This document shows, piece by piece, positions 8,230 through 15,201 of a stretch of DNA of 39,196 nt. Every line of letters starts with the position of its first letter. Within the stretch, counting starts at the first letter, position 1. The stretch comes from Acidimicrobiales bacterium (GTDB lineage Bacteria; Actinomycetota; Acidimicrobiia; Acidimicrobiales; SHLQ01): positions 1,162 to 40,357 of the forward strand of contig JAHDDK010000035.1 in assembly GCA_020629375.1 (NCBI GenBank), read 5' to 3'. The position numbers were made by a program, and so were the translations under genes. The notes beneath the pieces were generated by a model. It saw only the letters and a program-made list of their open reading frames with translations, ran no database searches and was not told the origin of the DNA.

Positions 8230-8307
8230 ATGGGGTCAGGTCTGACATAGCAACAGGCTCTGCGCCTGGAGTTCGTCAACCTCTTGCTATGTCAGACCTG
8301 ACCCCAT
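8230..8307. repeat. REP/REPIN-like palindromic element B
   Basis: A perfect 24-base inverted repeat, arms 8230-8253 and 8284-8307, separated by 30 bases that contain a small inner hairpin, caggc-tctgc-gcctg, at 8254-8268. It is the same family as element A, with 30 identical bases in opposite orientation. It lies between the convergent DUF11 and soxD genes, where it could fold into a long hairpin in both transcripts. Its right arm is translated as the C-terminus of SoxD. Confidence 0.9.
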
Positions 8308-8518
8308 TTGAGGTGTCGCGGGTGATCACGACCCAGCGTCGACATCCCGCTAGGTGGAACCACGCTTCTCGGACAACGCCTTCGGTGTTGTTGTGAAAGT
8401 ACGCCCGGTCGATGTCCCGTTCGTCGGGATCGGTGATCGTGTCCGGCACGACGGGGATTTCGCCGTGCACCCATTCGTCAAACGGCCGGTCGCCGCAGTG
8501 CGGGCAGGTGATGATCAT
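8276..8518 (-). CDS. soxD: sarcosine oxidase delta subunit, C-terminus replaced by repeat
   Basis: 80-aa small subunit of heterotetrameric sarcosine oxidase, which oxidatively demethylates sarcosine to glycine with transfer of the methyl carbon to tetrahydrofolate. Family motifs are present: CPHCG at 5-9, the central REAWFHLAGCRRW (50-62) and RDT (67-69). In the family the chain continues with its own sequence after RDT. Here residues 71-80 (NGVRSDIARG) and the stop are encoded by palindromic element B, so the native C-terminal tail appears to have been replaced by repeat-derived residues. The ATG shares one base with the soxB stop (TGATG), so the genes are coupled. Most of the conserved core is intact and the subunit may still work. 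Confidence 0.85.
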   Translation of the reverse strand: MIITCPHCGDRPFDEWVHGEIPVVPDTITDPDERDIDRAYFHNNTEGVVREAWFHLAGCRRWVVITRDTSNGVRSDIARG

Positions 8519-9726
8519 CAGTGGGTTCCCGAGCTGCTGCGATCCGCAAGCGTGCGGTCACGAGCGAAGCGGTCGAGGGCGAACGGGGCGATCAGCTCAG
8601 GGGTCTCGCCGGTGGCGATCAGCTGCGCCATCGCCTCGCCCCCCGCAGGAATCGCCTTGAAGCCCCACGTCCCCCAGCCGGTAGTGATTAAGAATCCGTT
8701 CACCGGGGTGACACCCATGACCGGCGTGTAGTCCGGAGACATGTCGCACGTGCCCGTCCACTGCCGGAGCACTCGCAATCCCGACATGAACGGGAACAAC
8801 GCCACCATGTTGCGAGCGATCGAGTTCACGAAGTGGTGGCCGGCTCGTCGGCTGTAGCTGGGCTCGGGGTCGATATGGGCACCGCCAAGCATCTCGCCGC
8901 GGGCGGTCTGGCTGACGTAGAAGCCAAGGTCGGCCGACGCGATGATCGGGTCGAACTTCCGCTCGTAGTGGTTGGTCACGAACGCTTGGAGCGGATGCGT
9001 CCGGATCGGGAGTCGTACGCCGACCATGTCGGCCATGCGGGTGGCGTGCCCGCCGACGGCGCTCACCACCGTTTCGGTTGCGATCGGTCCAGCGGTGGTT
9101 TCGACGCCGACGACCTTCCCGCCACTGGTGTTGATGCCGGTGACCTCTACATCCTGGACGATGTCGACCCCGGCGCGCATCGCACCTTCGGCGAGCGCCC
9201 AGTTGACTCGATCGTGTCGAGCGGTCGCGCCGCCGTGATGCAGCGAAGCCCCCATGACCGGGAACTGCCCGAGCGGGTTCATGTTGATGCCCGGGATTTC
9301 ACGGGCGATCACTTCGGGTTCAACGAAGTCGGTCTTTGCGCCGAATGCCTGGTTGACTGCCGCTCGGGCCTGTTCGGTTCGGCGGCCCGCTTCGGTATGC
9401 ACCAGCCACCAGTTGCCGCCGACCCGGTGCATGATCCAGCGATCGGTTTCGGCTTCGAGATTCTCGTACAGCTCGAGGGAGCGCTGGTAGAAGCGGACGG
9501 CTTCGGGGATGCCGTAGTTGGCACGAATCACCGTGGTGTTTCGGCCGGAGTTACCACCGCCAATGTAGGACTTCTCGATCACCGCCACCTTCGTGATCCC
9601 GTGCCGCAGCGCGAGGTGGTACGCCGTCGACAGGCCATGACCGCCGCCGCCGATGACCACGACGTCATACGAGTCAGCGAGTTCGGCCCAGCGAAGCTTG
9701 ACCTTCGCTTCCCAGAATTCGTTCAT
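8518..9726 (-). CDS. soxB: sarcosine oxidase beta subunit (FAD-dependent)
   Basis: 402-aa flavoprotein subunit that carries the amine-oxidation site. The FAD-binding Rossmann motif is DVVVIGGGGHGLSTAYHL (21-38), followed by the acidic end of the second beta strand (VAVIEK) and GGGNSGRNTT (57-65). His171 in ARHDRVNW aligns, from memory of the Corynebacterium enzyme, with the histidine that covalently holds FMN. The glycine-rich stretch near the C-terminus (ITTGWGTWGFKAIPAGG) is also family-typical. ATG 9726 overlaps the soxG stop by four bases and sits at the expected MNEFW N-terminus. The gene lies third in an operon ordered A-G-B-D instead of the common B-D-A-G. Confidence 0.95.
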   Translation of the reverse strand: MNEFWEAKVKLRWAELADSYDVVVIGGGGHGLSTAYHLALRHGITKVAVIEKSYIGGGNSGRNTTVIRANYGIPEAVRFYQRSLELYENLEAETDRWIMHRVGGNWWLVHTEAGRRTEQARAAVNQAFGAKTDFVEPEVIAREIPGINMNPLGQFPVMGASLHHGGATARHDRVNWALAEGAMRAGVDIVQDVEVTGINTSGGKVVGVETTAGPIATETVVSAVGGHATRMADMVGVRLPIRTHPLQAFVTNHYERKFDPIIASADLGFYVSQTARGEMLGGAHIDPEPSYSRRAGHHFVNSIARNMVALFPFMSGLRVLRQWTGTCDMSPDYTPVMGVTPVNGFLITTGWGTWGFKAIPAGGEAMAQLIATGETPELIAPFALDRFARDRTLADRSSSGTH

Positions 9727-10136
9727 CGTGCGGCCTCCAGGTACGGGGCGAGTCGAGCGGCGAAGTCGTCGGCGCGGACGTGGGCGATGACGATGAGTGT
9801 GCGCTGTTGGTCGAACCACAGTTTCACGGGCAGGCCCGCCACGAGCCCCTGGGCGAAGGCGGGCCGCCGTTCGGGGATCGACCATGCGCATTCGGCGCGC
9901 AGAAACAGGGCAGCGGTATCGGCGTCGAGCCATTCGCCGCGCCACGACCCGTCGGGAACGACGATGGCGTGACTGTCGTCGACGTCGATCGGTCCGGTGT
10001 GATTGAGCAGCACGAGCTCGTCCGGGGCGAACCGCATCGGGATCACGCCGTCGCCGAGATCGAGCGCATCCATCTCGATCCGGTCGAGCGCGTCCGGAAG
10101 GGCGACGATGTGGGTCGAGTCGAAACGTTCACGCAC
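9723..10136 (-). CDS. soxG: sarcosine oxidase gamma subunit
   Basis: 137-aa subunit with the diverged GcvT-like fold of SoxG, with no catalytic motif of its own. It begins MRERFDSTHIVALPD at a GTG (10136), eight bases inside the end of soxA, and ends in an ATGA overlap with soxB. Sequence conservation in this family is weak. The identification rests mainly on size, on the PDGSWRGEWLDADTA and WFDQQRTLIVIAHV segments resembling SoxG, and on its position between soxA and soxB. Confidence 0.8.
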   Translation of the reverse strand: MRERFDSTHIVALPDALDRIEMDALDLGDGVIPMRFAPDELVLLNHTGPIDVDDSHAIVVPDGSWRGEWLDADTAALFLRAECAWSIPERRPAFAQGLVAGLPVKLWFDQQRTLIVIAHVRADDFAARLAPYLEAAR

Positions 10137-12387
10137 GGGCCCTGGCCCCCTCGGGATCGAAGAACGGGAGCGATGTGACGGTGCCGGTGATCGGCTCGCC
10201 GTCGGGGCCGGTCGCCCGGACTTCGGTCGGGAACCCGCCATCGACCTCGTACACCCACGCGAGCGCGATTCCTGCCTCGACCGACGGCGACCAGGCGGCG
10301 GACGTGATCGCCCCGGCGTACTCATCGCCTGACCAGATGACGGCACCTTCGATCGGCGGAGGCCCGTCGAATCGCAGACCGAGGAGCTGTTTGTCCAAGG
10401 GGATTCGGTCGGTCCGGAGGACGGCGTGGCGGCCGATGAACTCGCCCGAGTTGAAGTTGACCGCCCATTCGTGGCGAAGCCGCCGAGGCGTCGAGTCGTA
10501 GTCCGTGTCTTGTCCGACGATGATGTGGCCCTTCTCCAGCCGGAGTCGGAGCAGCGTTTCGAGTCCGTGCGGGCGACAACCGAGGTCGGCGCCGAGCTCG
10601 GACAGCGCGTTCCACAGCTCGACGGATCGTTCGAGCGGATGATGCAGCTCGTAGGAGACCTCGCCGGTGAAGCTCAGGCGGAAGATCGTGCAGGGAATGC
10701 CTGCCACCTCGTACTTGCCGTGCCCGAGCCACGGTGGCGGGTCGGTGATCCCCGCCCGCGTGAGGAGCTCGGTTGCGCGAGGGCCGGTCACGTTGATGGC
10801 GCCAGTCGAGAAGGTCTGATTGAGCAGGCGGATGTCGTGTCCCCAGCCCGCCGACCAGTCGCGGATCCACATCTCGGCCATCGATGCGCCGCCCGAGGTG
10901 AACGTGAGGAGGAACGTGCCGTCGTCTCGACGGGCGATCATGCCGTCGTCGAATACGTACCCGCGCTCGTCGAGCATCAGCACGTAGCGCGAACGCCCCG
11001 CTCGGATGGTCGACACGTCGGTGGGGTAGAGGCGCTGGAGGGTCGCTTCGGCATCGGGCCCCGAGATGGTCATCAGGCCGAGCGTGCTGACATCGCAGAG
11101 CGAGACGGCTTCTCGAACCGCGGCGTACTCGGCGTCGGGGTCGCCGTAGGTCCATGGGCGCCACCAGCCACCCATACGATCCATCTGCGCCCCCAGCTTC
11201 CGGTGCAGCCCATCGAGGGCGGTCCGGGCAGCGGTCGACGTATGGGCGCCCGCGCCGATCTCGGCGAGCGTCAACTGGCGGGCGACCGGTCGGGCCGTGA
11301 AGGCCGGCTGGATGCTCTCACCGCGATCAGCGAGGAAACTCCGGAGATAGGGCAGGCACACGCCGCCCTGGCAGGTGCCGGTGCCAGCGAGCGTCGAACG
11401 CTTGAGCAGCTCGATGTGAGTGAACCCGCGGTCGTACACGTCGTCGAGTTGTTGCATCGTGACGTTGCTGCACGGGCAGACCACACCGTCGTTCGGGCAC
11501 TGGGGGAGCGGAGCGGCAGTCGCCGCCGAGCCGACGATCGTGGCCTCACCAGGCCCGGCCATCCGGGCCAACATGTCTCTCGGGGCGCGTCCGAGACCGA
11601 CGATGACGGTGTCGCATGGTGTGGCGATCTCGCCGTCGGCCGTCTTTGTTACCACGGCCCCGACGTTGGACGATCCCGCAGCGGGTTCGAATCGGACCAG
11701 CTCGCCAGCGACGACTCCGTCGAGTGATGCCGCAGAGAGGGTTTCGTCGTCGACATCGCCGACCGCCACGATCGTGCCGAGCTCGATCCCCGCGTCCAGG
11801 ACGGTCCGGGCTGCACGTGGCGTGTAGATCCCCGCCAGGCCGCTGCCCGGGACGACCGGTTGGATCTCGGACGAGCCGGTGGCGACCACGACCGACTCGG
11901 CGTGGATCTCGCGGGTGCCGTTTGGTGTGCGAGCGACGACGTGCGGGCCGACATAGATGCCGATCGCCTCGACGCCTTCGCCGGCGTCGACGACCTCGAC
12001 GGCCCTTCCTTCGGCACGGGCGTCCTCGGCGGCGGCCGTTCCGGATCGTCCGTGGCCGATCACGACAACGTCGGCCTGTCGTCGATCGACGGTGATGTCG
12101 ACGGCCGTCTCGTCGAACGGCGGCAATGGCGGTTCGCCCGTCGTCGGGTGAGGGGCGACGTCGGTGACGCCGGTCGCTGCTGTTTGGCACGCCCGCACGT
12201 ACGACACGCCGTCTGCTGTGCACAGACAGTTGGGACAGTCGCCGGCGAGGCAGAGCGGACCGCCTTCGGTCGGTCGTCGTCCGGAGCGAAGTAGGGCGAG
12301 AAGGACCGAGTCGCCGTCTTGGGCGTCGATCGCAGTGCCCTCATAGGAGAAGGTCGAGCCAGCCACTGCGCCAGATGGTATGCCCAC
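10129..12387 (-). CDS. soxA: sarcosine oxidase alpha subunit, compact form
   Basis: 752-aa subunit. N-terminal Fer2_4-like domain with cysteines at 46, 51, 54, 56 and 67, then a pyridine-nucleotide/FAD Rossmann region (DVVVIGHGRSGTAAAEDA to VVVATGSSEIQPVVPGSG), a BFD-type [2Fe-2S] segment (VVCPCSNVT and GTCQGGVC), and a C-terminal GcvT/tetrahydrofolate-binding half (from about LGAQMDRMGGWWRPW to the end, with GEVSYELHHP). The order is that of SoxA, but family members are usually near 950-1000 aa. The loss is concentrated in the dinucleotide-binding half. The start is a GTG with no clear Shine-Dalgarno; GTG 12366 is an alternative. It is first in the operon and divergent from the dehydrogenase. 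The physiological substrate could be sarcosine or a related N-methyl or imino compound. Confidence 0.9.
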   Translation of the reverse strand: MGIPSGAVAGSTFSYEGTAIDAQDGDSVLLALLRSGRRPTEGGPLCLAGDCPNCLCTADGVSYVRACQTAATGVTDVAPHPTTGEPPLPPFDETAVDITVDRRQADVVVIGHGRSGTAAAEDARAEGRAVEVVDAGEGVEAIGIYVGPHVVARTPNGTREIHAESVVVATGSSEIQPVVPGSGLAGIYTPRAARTVLDAGIELGTIVAVGDVDDETLSAASLDGVVAGELVRFEPAAGSSNVGAVVTKTADGEIATPCDTVIVGLGRAPRDMLARMAGPGEATIVGSAATAAPLPQCPNDGVVCPCSNVTMQQLDDVYDRGFTHIELLKRSTLAGTGTCQGGVCLPYLRSFLADRGESIQPAFTARPVARQLTLAEIGAGAHTSTAARTALDGLHRKLGAQMDRMGGWWRPWTYGDPDAEYAAVREAVSLCDVSTLGLMTISGPDAEATLQRLYPTDVSTIRAGRSRYVLMLDERGYVFDDGMIARRDDGTFLLTFTSGGASMAEMWIRDWSAGWGHDIRLLNQTFSTGAINVTGPRATELLTRAGITDPPPWLGHGKYEVAGIPCTIFRLSFTGEVSYELHHPLERSVELWNALSELGADLGCRPHGLETLLRLRLEKGHIIVGQDTDYDSTPRRLRHEWAVNFNSGEFIGRHAVLRTDRIPLDKQLLGLRFDGPPPIEGAVIWSGDEYAGAITSAAWSPSVEAGIALAWVYEVDGGFPTEVRATGPDGEPITGTVTSLPFFDPEGARARA

Positions 12388-12443
12388 GCAACCAACCGAG
12401 CGAAGATCGGGAGGAATCGTGTCCGGAGCGATACGTTCGGACG
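12388..12443. promoter_or_regulatory. divergent promoter region, sox operon versus dehydrogenase operon
   Basis: Only 56 bases separate soxA from the rightward dehydrogenase gene, so the two promoters must overlap or sit back to back. The right half contains tccggagcgatacgttcgga, which has imperfect dyad character and could be an operator. No regulator gene is adjacent. There is no room for a riboswitch. Confidence 0.35.
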
Positions 12444-13457
12444 ATGCGCGTCTTCGTCACCCACCACCCCGAGGATCTCGATGCGTACTTCGGGCGATCG
12501 CTGCCCCGCCTGCGTGAGATGTGCGACGTTGTGCTCAACCCGCTCGACCGCGATCTGACGACCGCAGAGCTGCTCGAGTACTCGGCTGGCTGCCACGTGA
12601 TCATTGCGCATCGATCCACGCCCGGGGAGGCCGCGCTCTTCGAACGGCATGACGCTGTTGTGGCCTTTCTCCGGACGGCGGTCGACATCTCGACTATCGA
12701 CGTCGACGCGGCGTCAGCCCAGGGCATCGTCGTGGCGCGGGCCGACAAGAGCTTCGTGCCGACGACGGCTGAACTCGCGCTCGGTCTGTTGATCGACGTG
12801 TGGCGCAACATCGCGTCGTCGACACACGACTACCGGAGAGGAATCGAACCGGCGCAGCGGTCGGGCCGTCAGTTGCGCGGAAAGACGGCGGGCATCATCG
12901 GGCTCGGCGCAATCGGCCGATACCTCGCGGAGTTGCTCGTCGGGATCGGCATGGAAGTGGTCGCGACCGACACCGCCCACGTGGATCCGCCGGACGGTGT
13001 CGAACTCGTCGACCTCGATGCGCTTCTGGAGCGCTCGGATGCGGTGTTTCCGCTCGCTCCGGCCATGCCCGAAACAACTGGAATGATCGACGCCAGAGCG
13101 TTGGCGTCGATGCGGGCCGGTGCCGTGCTGATCAATGTGTCGCGCGGTGAGCTCGTCGACGAAGCGGCGGTGGCCGAAGCGCTCGATTCGGGCCAACTCG
13201 CCGGTTTCGGGTGCGACGTCGGGTCGGCACCAGACCAACGACCTGACCCTGTTCTTGCCGCGCGAGCCGACGTCGTGGCCACCCCGCACCTCGGCGGCCT
13301 CACGCCCGAGAACGCCGACGCCCAGGCCGCGAGCGCCGTCGACCAGGTCGAACTCTTGCTCGATGGCACCATGCCGATACGTGCGGTGAACACCGACGCC
13401 GCCCACCGGCTCCGCGCATGGTGGACCGCGTCGGGCATCACGGAGTCGACCGACTAA
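12444..13457 (+). CDS. D-2-hydroxyacid dehydrogenase family protein (atypical)
   Basis: 337-aa NAD(P)-dependent dehydrogenase of the formate/glycerate dehydrogenase fold. The Rossmann motif is GIIGLGAIGRYLAELL, the catalytic Arg lies in NVSRGELVDE and the catalytic His in ATPHLGGLT. The usual catalytic Glu, in a DVFxxEP-type motif, is not there: the segment reads DVGSAPDQRPDP. I recall a subfamily with DVGxAPDQ at this place, so this is probably a subfamily trait rather than decay. ATG 12444 begins at MRVFVTHHP. The gene is followed after 26 bases by an amidohydrolase and then an SDR, suggesting a short rightward catabolic operon for a hydroxyacid or sugar-acid; the substrate is unknown. Confidence 0.88.
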   Translation: MRVFVTHHPEDLDAYFGRSLPRLREMCDVVLNPLDRDLTTAELLEYSAGCHVIIAHRSTPGEAALFERHDAVVAFLRTAVDISTIDVDAASAQGIVVARADKSFVPTTAELALGLLIDVWRNIASSTHDYRRGIEPAQRSGRQLRGKTAGIIGLGAIGRYLAELLVGIGMEVVATDTAHVDPPDGVELVDLDALLERSDAVFPLAPAMPETTGMIDARALASMRAGAVLINVSRGELVDEAAVAEALDSGQLAGFGCDVGSAPDQRPDPVLAARADVVATPHLGGLTPENADAQAASAVDQVELLLDGTMPIRAVNTDAAHRLRAWWTASGITESTD

Positions 13458-13483
13458 AGCTTCGACGAGCGGGAGAATCACCG

Positions 13484-14275
13484 ATGGCCATCTGCGATAC
13501 GCACATGCACATCTACGACGGGCGCTACCGGTCCAATCCGTATGTGACGCTGCATCCGGCCGATGCTCTCGTCGAGCACTACCGCGACGTGCAGGCGGCG
13601 CAAGAGCTCGAACGGGTCGTCGTCGTGCAGCCGACGACCTACGGCCTCGACAACTCGTGTCAGCTCGACGCGATGGCGGCGTTCGGCGACGCCGCCAGAG
13701 GTGTGATGGTCGTCGACCACCGCACGACTAAAGACGAGATCCGTCGCCTCCACGGCCTCGGTGTCCGGGGTGCCCGGTTCCAGCTCCTCCCTGGCGGGGC
13801 GATCGGACTCGACGCCCTCGAACCGGTCGCGGCCCTCGTTGCGGCCTTTGGCTGGCATCTTCAGATCCAACTCAACGGCCATGCGCTCCCGATCTTCGAA
13901 GAACGCCTTCTCTCGCTCGGCTGCCCGCTCGTGTTCGACCACGTCGGCCGATTCATGCCCGCCGTCGGCGCCGAACATCGTGCCTCGGCGGCACTGTTCC
14001 GGCTCGTCGACGCGGGTGCTCACGTCAAGCTGTCGGCCCCCTACGAGTCGCAGACCGACCCTTCCCAGACGTACGACACGGTGACAGAGGTGATCGACGC
14101 GCTCGTTGCTCGGGCGCCAGACCGAATGCTGTGGGCGACCAACTGGCCGCACCCCGGCCGGACCGACGCCCCCTCGCACGAGCAGTCGGTCGCTCTGCGC
14201 GAGCGATGGCTGCCCACCGCCGAGCTCCGCCAGCAGGTGCTCATCGACAATCCGGCGCGCCTGTACGAGTTCTGA
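13484..14275 (+). CDS. amidohydrolase-2 family hydrolase (lactonase/isomerase-like)
   Basis: 263-aa TIM-barrel enzyme of the amidohydrolase-2 group. The N-terminal DTHMHIYD supplies the metal-site HxH, the chain continues with PTTYGLDNSCQLDAM and FDHVGRFMP, and ends with WATNWPHPG. These motifs are shared with 2-pyrone-4,6-dicarboxylate hydrolase (LigI) and galactarolactone isomerase/lactonase, which act on lactones of sugar or aromatic acids. The start ATG 13484 is preceded by GGGAG at the right distance and begins exactly before the metal-binding strand. It lies between a 2-hydroxyacid dehydrogenase and an SDR, consistent with an oxidise-then-hydrolyse pathway for a sugar or hydroxyacid lactone. 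The precise substrate is inference only. Confidence 0.87.
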   Translation: MAICDTHMHIYDGRYRSNPYVTLHPADALVEHYRDVQAAQELERVVVVQPTTYGLDNSCQLDAMAAFGDAARGVMVVDHRTTKDEIRRLHGLGVRGARFQLLPGGAIGLDALEPVAALVAAFGWHLQIQLNGHALPIFEERLLSLGCPLVFDHVGRFMPAVGAEHRASAALFRLVDAGAHVKLSAPYESQTDPSQTYDTVTEVIDALVARAPDRMLWATNWPHPGRTDAPSHEQSVALRERWLPTAELRQQVLIDNPARLYEF

Positions 14276-14336
14276 TCGGCGACTGGTCTGATCTGCGGTG
14301 TTCGGATCGGTGCAGGATCCTGCGAGAATCGCGGGC

Positions 14337-15131
14337 ATGACCGATCCCACCGCCGCTCCGGACGCCACGTACGCCACGTATCCCTCACTGGAGGGGCGCC
14401 GAGTCCTCGTGACCGGCGGCGCGGACGGCATCGGCGCGGGCATGGTCGAAGAGTTCGCCAAGCAGGGGTCGGTCGTGGCGTTCCTGGATCTGCAGGCGTC
14501 CAAGGCTGACGATCTCGCCGGGCACTGTGCAGACCTCGGGGTCGCCCACACGCCGGTCTACCGGATCGTCGACCTTGTCGACATCGACGCGATGCAACAG
14601 GCGATCACCGAGTTGGCCGACGAACTCGGCCACTTCGACGTGCTGGTCAACAACGCCGCCAACGACGACCGCCACACGTGGCAGGAGGTCACGTCCGACT
14701 ATTGGGACGACCGCCTCAACACGAACCTGCGGCACTTTTTCTTCGCGATCCAAGCGGTCGCACCAGCGATGCTCGAACAGGGCCGTGGCTCGATCGTCAA
14801 CATCGGGTCGTCGAGCTACATGATGCAAGAGGATTTCTTCCCCGGCTACGCGATCGCGAAGTCCGGTGTCGAGGGCATCACCCGCACGATGGCGCGAACG
14901 TTCGGGCCGTCGGGTGTGCGGGTCAACACCGTGCTGCCTGGCTGGGTGGCCACCGAGCGCCAGCTCGAGAAGTGGTGGAGCCCCGAAGGAGAGGCGGGGA
15001 CACTCGACGACCAAGCGATCAAGCGCCGCATCTACCCGCGCGAGTTCGCCCAGATGGTGTTGTTCCTCGCCGCCGACGACGGTGCCGCCTGCACCGCTCA
15101 ACAGTTCATGGTCGACGGCGGCCGCTTCTGA
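14337..15131 (+). CDS. short-chain dehydrogenase/reductase (SDR)
   Basis: 264-aa classical SDR. The cofactor motif is VLVTGGADGIGAG (TGxxxGxG), the structural motif is NNAAND, the catalytic set is Ser in NIGSSS and Tyr/Lys in GYAIAK, and the C-terminal strand ends FMVDGGRF. Asp in AFLDLQ after the second beta strand suggests NAD rather than NADP preference. The Met at 14337 (MTDPTAAP) is chosen over an upstream in-frame codon because the family begins near SLEGRRVLVTGG. It is last in the rightward dehydrogenase-amidohydrolase-SDR group, plausibly oxidising a sugar to its lactone for the neighbouring hydrolase. Several sugar dehydrogenases have this architecture, but the substrate cannot be fixed. 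Confidence 0.9.
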   Translation: MTDPTAAPDATYATYPSLEGRRVLVTGGADGIGAGMVEEFAKQGSVVAFLDLQASKADDLAGHCADLGVAHTPVYRIVDLVDIDAMQQAITELADELGHFDVLVNNAANDDRHTWQEVTSDYWDDRLNTNLRHFFFAIQAVAPAMLEQGRGSIVNIGSSSYMMQEDFFPGYAIAKSGVEGITRTMARTFGPSGVRVNTVLPGWVATERQLEKWWSPEGEAGTLDDQAIKRRIYPREFAQMVLFLAADDGAACTAQQFMVDGGRF

Positions 15132-15140
15132 CGAGCAACC

Positions 15141-15163
15141 TGGGGTCAGGCACGCATCATTAA
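15141..15163 (+). repeat. possible solitary REP-like half element
   Basis: The head tggggtcagg matches the first ten bases inside the arms of elements A and B, then diverges (cacgcatcattaa). There is no inverted partner nearby. It lies in the 70-base gap between the SDR gene and the convergent membrane-protein gene. It may be a degenerate or different REP family member. Confidence 0.45.
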
Positions 15164-15201
15164 CACCTCGCCGCAACGCGCTCGCCGGCGTCAGGCCACG
15201 A

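Noticed and set aside
12388..12443. Glycine-type riboswitch upstream of the sox operon
   Set aside because: The 56-base divergent gap is too short to hold one and shows no recognisable fold.
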